A DNA stretch of 6,632 nt, taken from positions 1-6,632 of the forward strand of contig RKRX01000037.1 in assembly GCA_007571185.1 (NCBI GenBank). The letters are read 5' to 3'. The notes beneath the pieces were generated by a model that worked only from the letters and a program-made list of their open reading frames with translations, was not told the DNA's origin and made no database searches. Shown here piece after piece: positions 1 through 6,632 of this stretch (the stretch's first letter is position 1; the number at the start of each line of letters is the position of its first letter). Position numbers and translations under genes: made by a program. Source of the DNA: Oceanicaulis sp. (GTDB lineage: Bacteria > Pseudomonadota > Alphaproteobacteria > Caulobacterales > Maricaulaceae).

Positions 1-508
1 CTTCCAGCAAGTGGATGCATGCTTTCAGGGTGAACCGGTGACGCTTGCTGTCACCCCCGATCAGAACCGCGACTCGGGGGGTGGGCAGGCTTGCGAGCTG
101 ATCTGAGAAGGCCGCCGCACCCTGACACAGGCGCCGGGGCGTGATCCGGTTGGGTGAACCCAGAATGCTCAGTACGCCAGGACCGGTTATGCGGTCGTGC
201 CGGGGGGCAATAATCAGATCAAAGATATCTGCATGGTTTTGAGGTTTTTGCACACACACAAAGCGTGTGCGTCGCCAAGCCTTTCGGTAATGGGCGGCTG
301 CTTTCACAGCAGCGCGGCCGCAACCGATCCACAAATCCGGTTCGATTTGTCCAGCGCCGGACAGTGCTTTCATTCGCGGTGTGTGAACGGGCAGGATTTC
401 AAGCGGGGTCAGACGGCTCAATGCTTCAGCTAGTCCCAGAGCCTGATTTTCAATTCCACGGCGCCCATCAGACACCACCATGCACGATAGAGTGTTCACG
501 ACCGTCAT
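1..508 (-). CDS. ELM1-family protein (DUF1022/COG3660), 5' part, cut by the left window edge
   Basis: This reading frame opens at ATG 508-506 and stays open to base 1, giving 169 complete codons; the 3' end is outside the window. The translation carries the family's blocks in order: SDGRRGIENQALG (residues 13-25), WIGCGR (60-65), FDLIIAPRHD (96-105), GSPNRITP (117-124) and VAVLIGGDSKRHRF (146-159). These match bacterial proteins annotated as mitochondrial fission ELM1 family, named after a plant factor that recruits dynamin to mitochondria. Family members are usually about 300-330 residues, so roughly half is present. The bacterial function is not established; the Gly-rich blocks suggest a glycosyltransferase-B-like fold, which is inference. 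The start is favoured because an in-frame TAG lies two codons upstream and GGAAG sits six bases before the ATG. A second ATG at 481 lacks such a site. It follows greA on the same strand after 135 bases. No signal peptide is visible, so it is probably cytoplasmic or membrane-peripheral. Confidence 0.88.
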   Translation of the reverse strand, partial: MTVVNTLSCMVVSDGRRGIENQALGLAEALSRLTPLEILPVHTPRMKALSGAGQIEPDLWIGCGRAAVKAAAHYRKAWRRTRFVCVQKPQNHADIFDLIIAPRHDRITGPGVLSILGSPNRITPRRLCQGAAAFSDQLASLPTPRVAVLIGGDSKRHRFTLKACIHLLE

Positions 509-514
509 CGTCTA

Positions 515-519
515 CTTCC
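515..519 (-). promoter_or_regulatory. Ribosome binding site for the ELM1-family gene
   Basis: GGAAG on the minus strand lies six bases before the ATG at 508-506. It is the best Shine-Dalgarno match near the two candidate starts (508 and 481) and decides for the upstream one. The assignment rests on motif and spacing only. Confidence 0.5.
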
Positions 520-618
520 ACTGATTTCGGTCAATTCCCAAGGGAGGGGATGGTTTAGAAAGCACGCAGGGGTGAAGGTTCGTACACGACGTGCGTTTGG
601 AGTAGAATCCCCCATCTT

Positions 619-639
619 TGCATCTGGATCCTGGATGCA
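619..639 (-). other. Small stem-loop just downstream of greA
   Basis: On the minus strand TGCATC and GATGCA form a perfect 6-bp inverted repeat around a 9-base loop, starting four bases after the greA stop codon. The following bases (AAAGATGGGGG) contain no T-run, so this is not a canonical intrinsic terminator. It could mark the 3' end of the greA message or be chance. The rest of the 509-643 gap shows no convincing promoter to me, although some signal for the ELM1-family gene could be present. Confidence 0.25.
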
Positions 640-643
640 GAAC

Positions 644-1117
644 TCATCTCCATGCGACGGTGAGGATTTCGTAACTTTTCGCACCGCCAGGTGCGTTCAC
701 CTCGACCACATCGCCTTCCTCCTTGTTGATCATGGCGCGAGCGATGGGAGAGGACAGGGAAATCTTGCCCGATTTCACATCAGCTTCGTCATTGCCCACG
801 ATCTTGTAGGTCGCTTCATCATCGGTGTCCTCATCGATGACGGTGACGGTGGCGCCAAATTTCACGACGCTGCCGGACATTTTAGCGACGTTAATCACCT
901 GAGCGCGAGCGATCTTGTCTTCAAGTTCCTGAACCCGGCCTTCAATCCAGCCCTGGCGTTCCTTAGCGGCGTGATATTCGGCATTTTCAGACAGGTCGCC
1001 ATGCTCGCGCGCTTCGGCGATGGCCGCAATCACGGCCGGACGTTCAACAGTCTTGAGGTGCTTGAGTTCAGCGTCGAGCGCCTGGTGGCCCTCGGCGGTC
1101 ATTGGAATTTTCTGCAT
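644..1117 (-). CDS. greA: Transcription elongation factor GreA
   Basis: The product is 157 residues, the normal GreA length. GreA enters the secondary channel of RNA polymerase and stimulates cleavage of backtracked transcripts, releasing stalled complexes. Residues 1 to about 77 form the antiparallel coiled coil. Its tip contains GDLSENAEY with Asp41 and Glu44, the acidic residues that coordinate the catalytic Mg2+ in the E. coli protein, at the same numbering. Residues from about 78 to 157 form the FKBP-like globular domain, with SSPIARAMI and a [10 protein letters not shown]-terminal block. The frame stays open upstream into carB, so a start at 1240 is possible on paper. ATG 1117 is chosen because MQKIPMT is the conserved family N-terminus. 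The ribosome site is weak (GGGATCGGG just upstream). It lies 49 bases after the carB stop with no clear terminator between, so cotranscription with carB is likely. Confidence 0.97.
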   Translation of the reverse strand: MQKIPMTAEGHQALDAELKHLKTVERPAVIAAIAEAREHGDLSENAEYHAAKERQGWIEGRVQELEDKIARAQVINVAKMSGSVVKFGATVTVIDEDTDDEATYKIVGNDEADVKSGKISLSSPIARAMINKEEGDVVEVNAPGGAKSYEILTVAWR

Positions 1118-1166
1118 CAATACCCGATCCCGTGAACTGGTGTCCCGCAGCCTGTAACCTGGGGAG

Positions 1167-4100
1167 TTAGCTGTCAGAGCATTCGCCATGATAAGATTGC
1201 AAGCAACGCGGTTCAAGTTGCGCCGCATCAATCGCCGCAATGGAATTCACCGCCGCCCGTGAGGCGGAAGCGGTGGTATAGCATGGCACCTTCATTTCCA
1301 GCGCGGTCCGGCGGATCGAGTAGCTGTCAATCATTGAGCGTTGACCCTCGGTGGTATTGAGCACCAGCTGGACCTCGCCGTTCTTAATGGCGTCCACGAT
1401 ATGCGGACGTCCCTCAAACACCTTGTTGATCCGCTTCACGGGCACGCTGGCGTTCTCCAGCGCTTTTGCGGTGCCCGCGGTGGCGAGCAGTTTGAAGCCC
1501 AGAGCCGTCAGTTGACGACAGCTCTCGATCATACCCGGTTTGTCAGATTCTTTGAGCGAGACAAACACTGCACCCGAGCGGGGCAGTCTCACACCCGCGC
1601 CTAGTTCGGCCTTGGCGAACGCAGCCTCAAATCGGGAGTCAACGCCCATAGCTTCACCTGTGGAACGCATTTCCGGGCCCAGGACTGGATCGACACCGGG
1701 GAAGCGGGAAAACGGCATGACCGCTTCTTTCACCGCAATATGACGGGTTGGCATGGGTGGAGTTTCGAACATGCCCAGTTTGGCGCCGGCCATCACCTTG
1801 GCGGCGATCCCGGCCACCGGCGCGCCAAGGGTCTTGGCGACGAAGGGCACGGTGCGTGAGGCGCGCGGGTTTACCTCAATCAGGTAGACCACGCCATCCT
1901 TGACAGCGAATTGTACATTCATCAGACCCTTCACATTGATGGCCATGGCCAGGGCTCTGGTTTGACGATGCAGCTCGGCGATAGTGGCGTCCGCCAGTGA
2001 GAAGGGCGGCAGGGAGCAGGCGCTGTCGCCTGAGTGCACGCCCGCTTCCTCGATGTGCTCCATAATCCCGGACACCCAGACTTGCTCACCATCGCAGACC
2101 GCGTCCACATCCACTTCGCAGGCGTCTGACAGATACCGATCGAGCAGCAGCGGCGCTGAACCGGATACATGCACGGCTTGCCGGATATAGCGTCGGAAGC
2201 TCTCAATATTACGGATAATCTCCATACCCCGCCCGCCGAGTACATGGGAAGGACGCAGCACCAAAGGGAAGCCCAGTTTTTCGGCGGCGGCGCGGGCTTC
2301 GGCCTCGTCGTGAGCGATGGCGTTGGGGGGTTGTTTCAGACCGAGATCATCCAACAGCACCCTGAAGCGCTCACGATCTTCGGCCAGATCAATTGCGTCT
2401 GGAGCCGTACCCAGGATCGGTGCACCCGCCGCTTCAAGTTCAGGCGCCAGTTTAAGGGGGGTCTGGCCGCCATACTGCACCACCACGCCCAGAAGCTCGC
2501 CGGACCGCTGCTCGGTCTCGATCAGCTCGAGTACATCTTCAGTGGTCAGGGGCTCGAAATACAAACGATCCGCGGTACCGTAATCGGTGGAGACCGTTTC
2601 AGGGTTGCAGTTCACCATGATGGACTCAAGGCCCATCTCTGCAAACGCATAGGCGGCATGGCAGCAGCAGTAATCGAACTCAATGCCCTGGCCGATCCTG
2701 TTCGGGCCGCCACCCAGAATGATCACCTTCCTGCGACTGGTCGGCTCGCTTTCACAGACGCCGCCGCGCTCATAACTGGAATACATGTACGGGGTGGCGG
2801 CGGCGAACTCGGCTGCACAAGTATCCACTCGTTTGAAAACCGGGCGCACGCCCAGCGTCTTGCGTAGTATCTTCACGCTGGCCGCGTCAGTATTGGCGAG
2901 TGCGGCCAGGCGCTTGTCTGAGAAACCCATGGACTTGAGCCTGAGCAGAGCATCGGCTTCTTCAGGCAGGCCCAGCAGCCGCACCTGATCCTCGGCGGCG
3001 ACTATGGTTTCAATATGGCGCAGGAACCAAGGTTCGTACATACAGGCGGAGTGGATGTCCTCCACGCTCAGTCCTTCGCGAAAGGCTTGGGCGATTATCA
3101 GAAGCCGATCCGGCGTGGGTTGTGAAAGCGTTGCGAACATGGCTTCACGGCGAGCGGAGTCATCTTCAGCCTGATCGCAACCTTCCACCTTGATCTCATC
3201 AAAGCCGTCCAGTCCGACCTCAAGGCTGCGAAGGGCTTTTTGTATGCTTTCAGGGAAGCTGCGACCTATGGCCATAGCCTCGCCCACTGATTTCATGGAG
3301 GTTGTCAGCGACGCTTCCGCACCCGGATACTTCTCGAATGCAAAGCGCGGGATTTTGGTGACCACGTAATCAATGGTCGGCTCAAAACTTGCCGGTGTCG
3401 CGCCGCCGGTGATCTCATTGTCAATTTCGTCAAGCGTATAGCCTACCGCCAGCTTGGTCGCCACTTTTGCAATAGGAAATCCGGTGGCTTTGGAGGCCAG
3501 TGCAGAGGATCGCGATACGCGCGGGTTCATCTCGATAACGACCATACGTCCATCCCCGGGGTTCACCGCGAACTGCACGTTCGAACCACCGGTCTCGATC
3601 CCGATCTCCCGCAGCACGGCGATCGAAGCTGAGCGCATGCGTTGATATTCCTTGTCGGTTAGCGTGAGGGCGGGCGCCACTGTGACAGAGTCCCCTGTGT
3701 GCACGCCCATCGGGTCGATATTTTCGATTGAGCAGATGATGATGCAATTATCGTTCCTGTCCCGGACGACTTCCATCTCGTACTCTTTCCAACCGAGCAC
3801 GCTCTCTTCGATCAGCACTTCGGTGACCGGCGAGTTGTACAGGCCGGAATTTACAATCTTGCGGAACTCCTCCACATTGTAGGCAATGCCGCCGCCGGCG
3901 CCGCCCATGGTGAAGGAAGGGCGGATCACGGCTGGCAGGCCCAGTTCCTCCAGCACTATCTCGGCTTCGGCGACGGAACGCGCGGTGCGCGAGATCGGGC
4001 TTTCCAGTCCGATCTTGTCCATGGCGCGCCGGAAGCGTTCGCGGTTTTCCGCCTTGTTGATCACATCAGCCCTGGCGCCGATCATTTCCACATTGAACAG

Positions 4101-4427
4101 GTCCAGCACGCCGCGCCTGTCGAGTTCCAATGCGCAATTGAGGGCGGTTTGGCCTCCCATGGTGGGCAACAGAGCGTCGGGGCGCTCCTTCTCGATCACC
4201 CTTGCGACCATGTCGGGCGTGATCGGTTCGATATAGGTAGCCTCCGAGAGCTCGGGATCGGTCATGATTGTGGCGGGGTTGGAGTTCACCAGGATGATCC
4301 GGTAACCCTCTTGCTTGAGGGTTTTGACCGCCTGAACACCTGAATAGTCAAACTCACAGGCTTGACCGATCACGATCGGTCCGGCGCCGATGATCAGGAT
4401 GGACTGAATATCTGTGCGCCTGGGCAT
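1167..4427 (-). CDS. carB: Carbamoyl-phosphate synthase large subunit
   Basis: CarB makes carbamoyl phosphate from bicarbonate, two ATP and ammonia channelled from the glutaminase subunit CarA. It feeds pyrimidine and arginine synthesis in the cytoplasm. The 1086-residue product is close to E. coli CarB (1073) and has its two homologous halves. The N-terminal carboxyphosphate half has [11 protein letters not shown] near residue 12, an ATP-grasp loop [12 protein letters not shown] and the metal site [16 protein letters not shown]. The carbamoyl-phosphate half begins near residue 567 with [16 protein letters not shown] and has [10 protein letters not shown] and [12 protein letters not shown]. 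The C-terminal MGS-like allosteric domain (from about residue 945) keeps [15 protein letters not shown] and NTTEGQR, which correspond to UMP-binding positions in E. coli, so UMP inhibition is likely. The frame extends to 4493, but ATG 4427 gives the conserved [12 protein letters not shown] start and has AAGAG seven bases upstream. carA is not adjacent on the upstream side; a protease gene is there instead. Confidence 0.98.
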   Translation of the reverse strand: MPRRTDIQSILIIGAGPIVIGQACEFDYSGVQAVKTLKQEGYRIILVNSNPATIMTDPELSEATYIEPITPDMVARVIEKERPDALLPTMGGQTALNCALELDRRGVLDLFNVEMIGARADVINKAENRERFRRAMDKIGLESPISRTARSVAEAEIVLEELGLPAVIRPSFTMGGAGGGIAYNVEEFRKIVNSGLYNSPVTEVLIEESVLGWKEYEMEVVRDRNDNCIIICSIENIDPMGVHTGDSVTVAPALTLTDKEYQRMRSASIAVLREIGIETGGSNVQFAVNPGDGRMVVIEMNPRVSRSSALASKATGFPIAKVATKLAVGYTLDEIDNEITGGATPASFEPTIDYVVTKIPRFAFEKYPGAEASLTTSMKSVGEAMAIGRSFPESIQKALRSLEVGLDGFDEIKVEGCDQAEDDSARREAMFATLSQPTPDRLLIIAQAFREGLSVEDIHSACMYEPWFLRHIETIVAAEDQVRLLGLPEEADALLRLKSMGFSDKRLAALANTDAASVKILRKTLGVRPVFKRVDTCAAEFAAATPYMYSSYERGGVCESEPTSRRKVIILGGGPNRIGQGIEFDYCCCHAAYAFAEMGLESIMVNCNPETVSTDYGTADRLYFEPLTTEDVLELIETEQRSGELLGVVVQYGGQTPLKLAPELEAAGAPILGTAPDAIDLAEDRERFRVLLDDLGLKQPPNAIAHDEAEARAAAEKLGFPLVLRPSHVLGGRGMEIIRNIESFRRYIRQAVHVSGSAPLLLDRYLSDACEVDVDAVCDGEQVWVSGIMEHIEEAGVHSGDSACSLPPFSLADATIAELHRQTRALAMAINVKGLMNVQFAVKDGVVYLIEVNPRASRTVPFVAKTLGAPVAGIAAKVMAGAKLGMFETPPMPTRHIAVKEAVMPFSRFPGVDPVLGPEMRSTGEAMGVDSRFEAAFAKAELGAGVRLPRSGAVFVSLKESDKPGMIESCRQLTALGFKLLATAGTAKALENASVPVKRINKVFEGRPHIVDAIKNGEVQLVLNTTEGQRSMIDSYSIRRTALEMKVPCYTTASASRAAVNSIAAIDAAQLEPRCLQSYHGECSDS

Positions 4428-4434
4428 GACCGGT

Positions 4435-4439
4435 CTCTT
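4435..4439 (-). promoter_or_regulatory. Ribosome binding site for carB
   Basis: AAGAG on the minus strand, one mismatch from AGGAG, lies seven bases before ATG 4427-4425. It supports that start over the ATG at 4493, which would add 22 residues not found in CarB proteins. Confidence 0.45.
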
Positions 4440-4489
4440 GTTTTGCAGGCGCACACAGACACGCGGCCCCGAGAACCTGCTGCGTAGAC

Positions 4490-4512
4490 TCAAACCTCAA
4501 ACCGGCGGTTTG
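4490..4512. repeat. Tandem heptamer plus inverted copy in the carB leader
   Basis: On the plus strand TCAAACC occurs twice in tandem (4490-4496 and 4497-4503). After a GGC spacer comes GGTTTG (4507-4512), the inverse complement of CAAACC, so the second copy can form a 6-bp stem with a 3-base loop. The element lies 63-85 bases upstream of the carB start and about 45 bases downstream of the protease stop. No T-run follows on either strand, so it does not look like a standard terminator. It could be a regulator-binding site or chance. I see no convincing -35/-10 pair elsewhere in the 4428-4557 gap. Confidence 0.4.
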
Positions 4513-4557
4513 GCGAGAGGACAACGCGGTGTTTGTGACAAGGGGTTCGTTAATGCT

Positions 4558-6632
4558 TTACCAGCGTGATCGATAGCCCAACCAAATAAGACCTTCATCG
4601 TCTCCATACGCCAGATGCCCAGCATGGCGCCGGAACTGTGCGGCCAGCTGCACTTGCGAGTGCTCTGTGGGAAAGTTGCGCCAGCCCGCTTCAAGAACCA
4701 GCTCACGACCTGACGGGCTGAGGCTGGCGACCCGGCGTTGCAATCGGGCGATGCCGTTCTCATCCACTTCAACCGGAATGAGGGCCGATACCGCCCCTTG
4801 TTCCACGCGCAAGGGTTGGCTGAAGGTCAGGCCCAGGCGGCCTGTTCCCAGATTTCGTTCCAGTCCCAAACTCCAGGCCGATGCCAGCACAGACCGTTCA
4901 GCATTGAGAGTGTCCGGCAAATCCAGATCTGATTGCGCCAACTCCATGCGGGCCGCGCCCGTCCAATCTTGCCGCACCGCTCCCCCCCATTGCAGGGCGA
5001 CAAACCGGGTGTCGGCGCCATTCTGTCCTCCAAAGCGCGCGCCCAGATCATCACCCAAGGTGCGGTCGCCTTCACGCGCCGCCCCGGTTTCGATCGCGAA
5101 CGTGTGACGGTCCAGACGCCATGAGGTGAAAACCGCGCCGAAGCCGCCATGTTCGCCATGGCCGGCCCGGGTGCTCAGCCGCAGTGCGCCCATGTCCCAG
5201 CCTGCCGAAACCCAGTTGCGTTGATCTGATAGCGAGATCGCCGCGCCCGAGAACGTGTTCTGGGAGAGGATGTTCGAACCGGCCGCCGGGATCGGGCTGG
5301 CCGGGGAGAAGCCTTGCCCGGCGCGCAGAGACAGCGCACCCTGGGCGAGAGAGAAGCTGACGGAACCGTCCCGCCGATAGGTGTTGTGTGGCAGGTTGCG
5401 CAAGGCGCGAGGGGCGTCCTGGGTAATCTGCAATGTCAGAGCGACGTTGCCCGCCCGGGTTATCGCGGTCTGTCGCAGGCCGTTTTCGGCCGCGCTCGCC
5501 AAGGCGTTATAGGTCTGATCGCGTGAGACGTTCGGCGTGTTTGGGCTGAAGATGAAGGCGCGGTCATAACTGTCACGCAGCACAGTGTTGTCAAACAGAC
5601 CGCTTGCCCACAGCCAGTCTCCGGCAGCGCCGTTGGGGTTGGTCAGCACGGCTGCAAGCGCCACGGGACGCCCCCCGCCCATCTGGACGCTGCTGGTTCC
5701 CACGGGCTTGAAGGCTTCGGCCAGATTGATCAGGCCGACGCCATATATCGGGTCAGGCCCTGGCGCGCCTAGGTCCGTGGCCGTGTCGAACAGGATCGAC
5801 AGCGCGCCATTGCCTGTCAGATTGGGGAAGGCGTCAAGAAGGAGCGCCAGAGAGCCCGTTACATGCGGGGCGGCGAACGAGGTTCCGGTGTAATACGCCG
5901 CTTGATTGACGTGCGGGGCCAGGATGGATTCCCCCGGCGCCACCAGGAAGGCGTTTTCGGAATCGAGGGCCCGGTTGGAGAAGTCCGAGATTATATTGTT
6001 GGCATCCACCGACCCCACTGCCACCGCGTAACCGCCGGCCTCGGGTCGGGCAGCGAAATTGGCGGGAAAGCCCGGCCTGTCGTCCGGCTCGGCTTCTTCT
6101 TCGTCCTCGTCGGTTTCGTCAGCGTTGCCTGATGAGATGACGATAAAAATGCCCTGATCCACCGCGTCACGCAGGGCCGCAAACACCGTCGAGCCAGGAT
6201 CGCTGACGCTCGGATCGCGTCCAAGGGACAGGTTAATGATTTGTGCGCCGTTCTCAATGGCGTAGGTGATCGCTTTGGCGATGTTGGAATCAGAGAAAGT
6301 GCACCCTTCCCCGCCATCAGCTTCACACGAGTCTGGAGTATCGGTGCGAATCGCCATGATGGTGCTTTCAAACGCCACGCCATGCCCGCTGCGATTATTT
6401 TTGTTGGCGGCGATGACGCCTGCCACGCCTGTACCGTGTCCATCGACATCACCGGCGCCGCGATCACCGACTATATCAGTGCTGAGATCAGAGATGCGAC
6501 CGATCAACTCGGGATGATCTTCGACGATTCCAGTATCAACCACCGCCACGATCACGCCTTCACCTGTTGGTCTTTCAGAATGGGCATAGGCGCTGGAGGC
6601 GTTGATTTGCGCCAACCCGACCTGTTCATTAT
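4558..6632 (-). CDS. S8 (subtilisin-like) serine protease with C-terminal beta-domain-like region, 5' end missing
   Basis: The frame runs from the right edge (first full codon 6630-6628, NEQVGLAQIN) to TAA at 4558-4560, about 690 codons. A TTG at 6615 is in frame but lies inside the conserved domain, so the real start and any signal peptide are outside the window. The peptidase S8 domain covers about 6630-5710. The triad is Asp in AVVDTGI (6537-6535), His in DGHGTGVAG (6438-6436) and Ser in GTSFAAPHV (5880-5878), with the oxyanion Asn in SSGN (6126-6124). A Cys pair in SCEADGGEGCTF could form a disulfide, as expected of an exported enzyme. After GVGLINLAEAF comes a region of about 380 residues rich in alternating hydrophobic, Gly and aromatic residues, ending in LGYRSRW. 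The terminal aromatic and alternating pattern suggest an outer-membrane beta-barrel, hence an autotransporter-like protease; this part is inference, because I see no definitive autotransporter motif. Substrate is unknown. It is followed by carB after 130 bases. Confidence 0.93.
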   Translation of the reverse strand, partial: NEQVGLAQINASSAYAHSERPTGEGVIVAVVDTGIVEDHPELIGRISDLSTDIVGDRGAGDVDGHGTGVAGVIAANKNNRSGHGVAFESTIMAIRTDTPDSCEADGGEGCTFSDSNIAKAITYAIENGAQIINLSLGRDPSVSDPGSTVFAALRDAVDQGIFIVISSGNADETDEDEEEAEPDDRPGFPANFAARPEAGGYAVAVGSVDANNIISDFSNRALDSENAFLVAPGESILAPHVNQAAYYTGTSFAAPHVTGSLALLLDAFPNLTGNGALSILFDTATDLGAPGPDPIYGVGLINLAEAFKPVGTSSVQMGGGRPVALAAVLTNPNGAAGDWLWASGLFDNTVLRDSYDRAFIFSPNTPNVSRDQTYNALASAAENGLRQTAITRAGNVALTLQITQDAPRALRNLPHNTYRRDGSVSFSLAQGALSLRAGQGFSPASPIPAAGSNILSQNTFSGAAISLSDQRNWVSAGWDMGALRLSTRAGHGEHGGFGAVFTSWRLDRHTFAIETGAAREGDRTLGDDLGARFGGQNGADTRFVALQWGGAVRQDWTGAARMELAQSDLDLPDTLNAERSVLASAWSLGLERNLGTGRLGLTFSQPLRVEQGAVSALIPVEVDENGIARLQRRVASLSPSGRELVLEAGWRNFPTEHSQVQLAAQFRRHAGHLAYGDDEGLIWLGYRSRW

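Noticed and set aside
561..596. ACGCA...TGCGT inverted repeat in the greA-ELM1 gap
   Set aside because: Only five base pairs with a 23-base loop; this is expected by chance and no T-run follows.
572..1135. A 187-codon plus-strand frame opposite greA
   Set aside because: It lies almost wholly antisense to a clearly conserved gene, shows no recognisable motif, and is explained by the codon bias of GC-rich DNA.
1118..1240. A longer greA starting at 1240 and overlapping the 3' end of carB
   Set aside because: The extra 41 residues have no counterpart in GreA, whose conserved N-terminus begins at the ATG at 1117. The open frame over carB is incidental.
2169..2867. A 232-codon plus-strand frame opposite the middle of carB
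   Set aside because: It is the mirror of conserved CarB coding sequence (including the GGGPNRIG region), and its composition fits a shadow frame. I found no family motif in it.
4428..4493. A carB start at 4493
   Set aside because: The added 22 residues are absent from CarB, while the ATG at 4427 gives the family start and has a nearby ribosome site.
6613..6615. TTG as the real start of the S8 protease
   Set aside because: The frame stays open to the window edge (NEQVGL upstream) and the TTG sits at the beginning of the catalytic domain, leaving no room for the signal peptide expected of an exported enzyme.
1..6632. CRISPR arrays, tRNA or rRNA genes, insertion sequences, prophage or defence genes
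   Set aside because: No regularly spaced repeats, no RNA-gene signatures and no transposase or integrase motifs were seen on either strand. The window is almost fully covered by four minus-strand genes.

Overview
The window looks like chromosome from a moderately GC-rich alphaproteobacterium. The evidence is the alpha-type GreA N-terminus (MQKIPMT), the carB-greA adjacency, a bacterial ELM1-family gene, and a subtilase followed by a beta-rich tail like those of marine Maricaulales/Hyphomonadaceae-type bacteria. The order or family is a guess from memory of protein style; the class is better supported. All four genes lie on the minus strand, so transcription runs from right to left. No stretch longer than 300 bases lacks a gene.

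Right end (4558-6632): the 3' part of a gene for a secreted S8 (subtilisin-like) serine protease with an intact Asp/His/Ser triad. Its C-terminal half resembles an outer-membrane beta-domain and ends in Trp. The true start and any signal peptide lie beyond the window. After a 130-base gap come carB (1167-4427), the large subunit of carbamoyl-phosphate synthase, and then, 49 bases further on, greA (644-1117), a transcript cleavage factor for RNA polymerase. A 135-base gap separates greA from the 5' part of an ELM1-family gene (DUF1022/COG3660), which runs off the left edge at base 1.

The core is housekeeping. CarB supplies carbamoyl phosphate for pyrimidine and arginine synthesis, and GreA rescues stalled RNA polymerase. 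The short carB-greA gap without a clear terminator suggests cotranscription. The protease and the ELM1 homologue flank this core and have no obvious metabolic link to it. carA is not next to carB on the side seen here.

No new multi-gene system is evident. The points most worth a second look are the acidic insertion beside the oxyanion-hole Asn of the protease, the ELM1 homologue of unknown bacterial role, and a small tandem-plus-inverted repeat in the carB leader.
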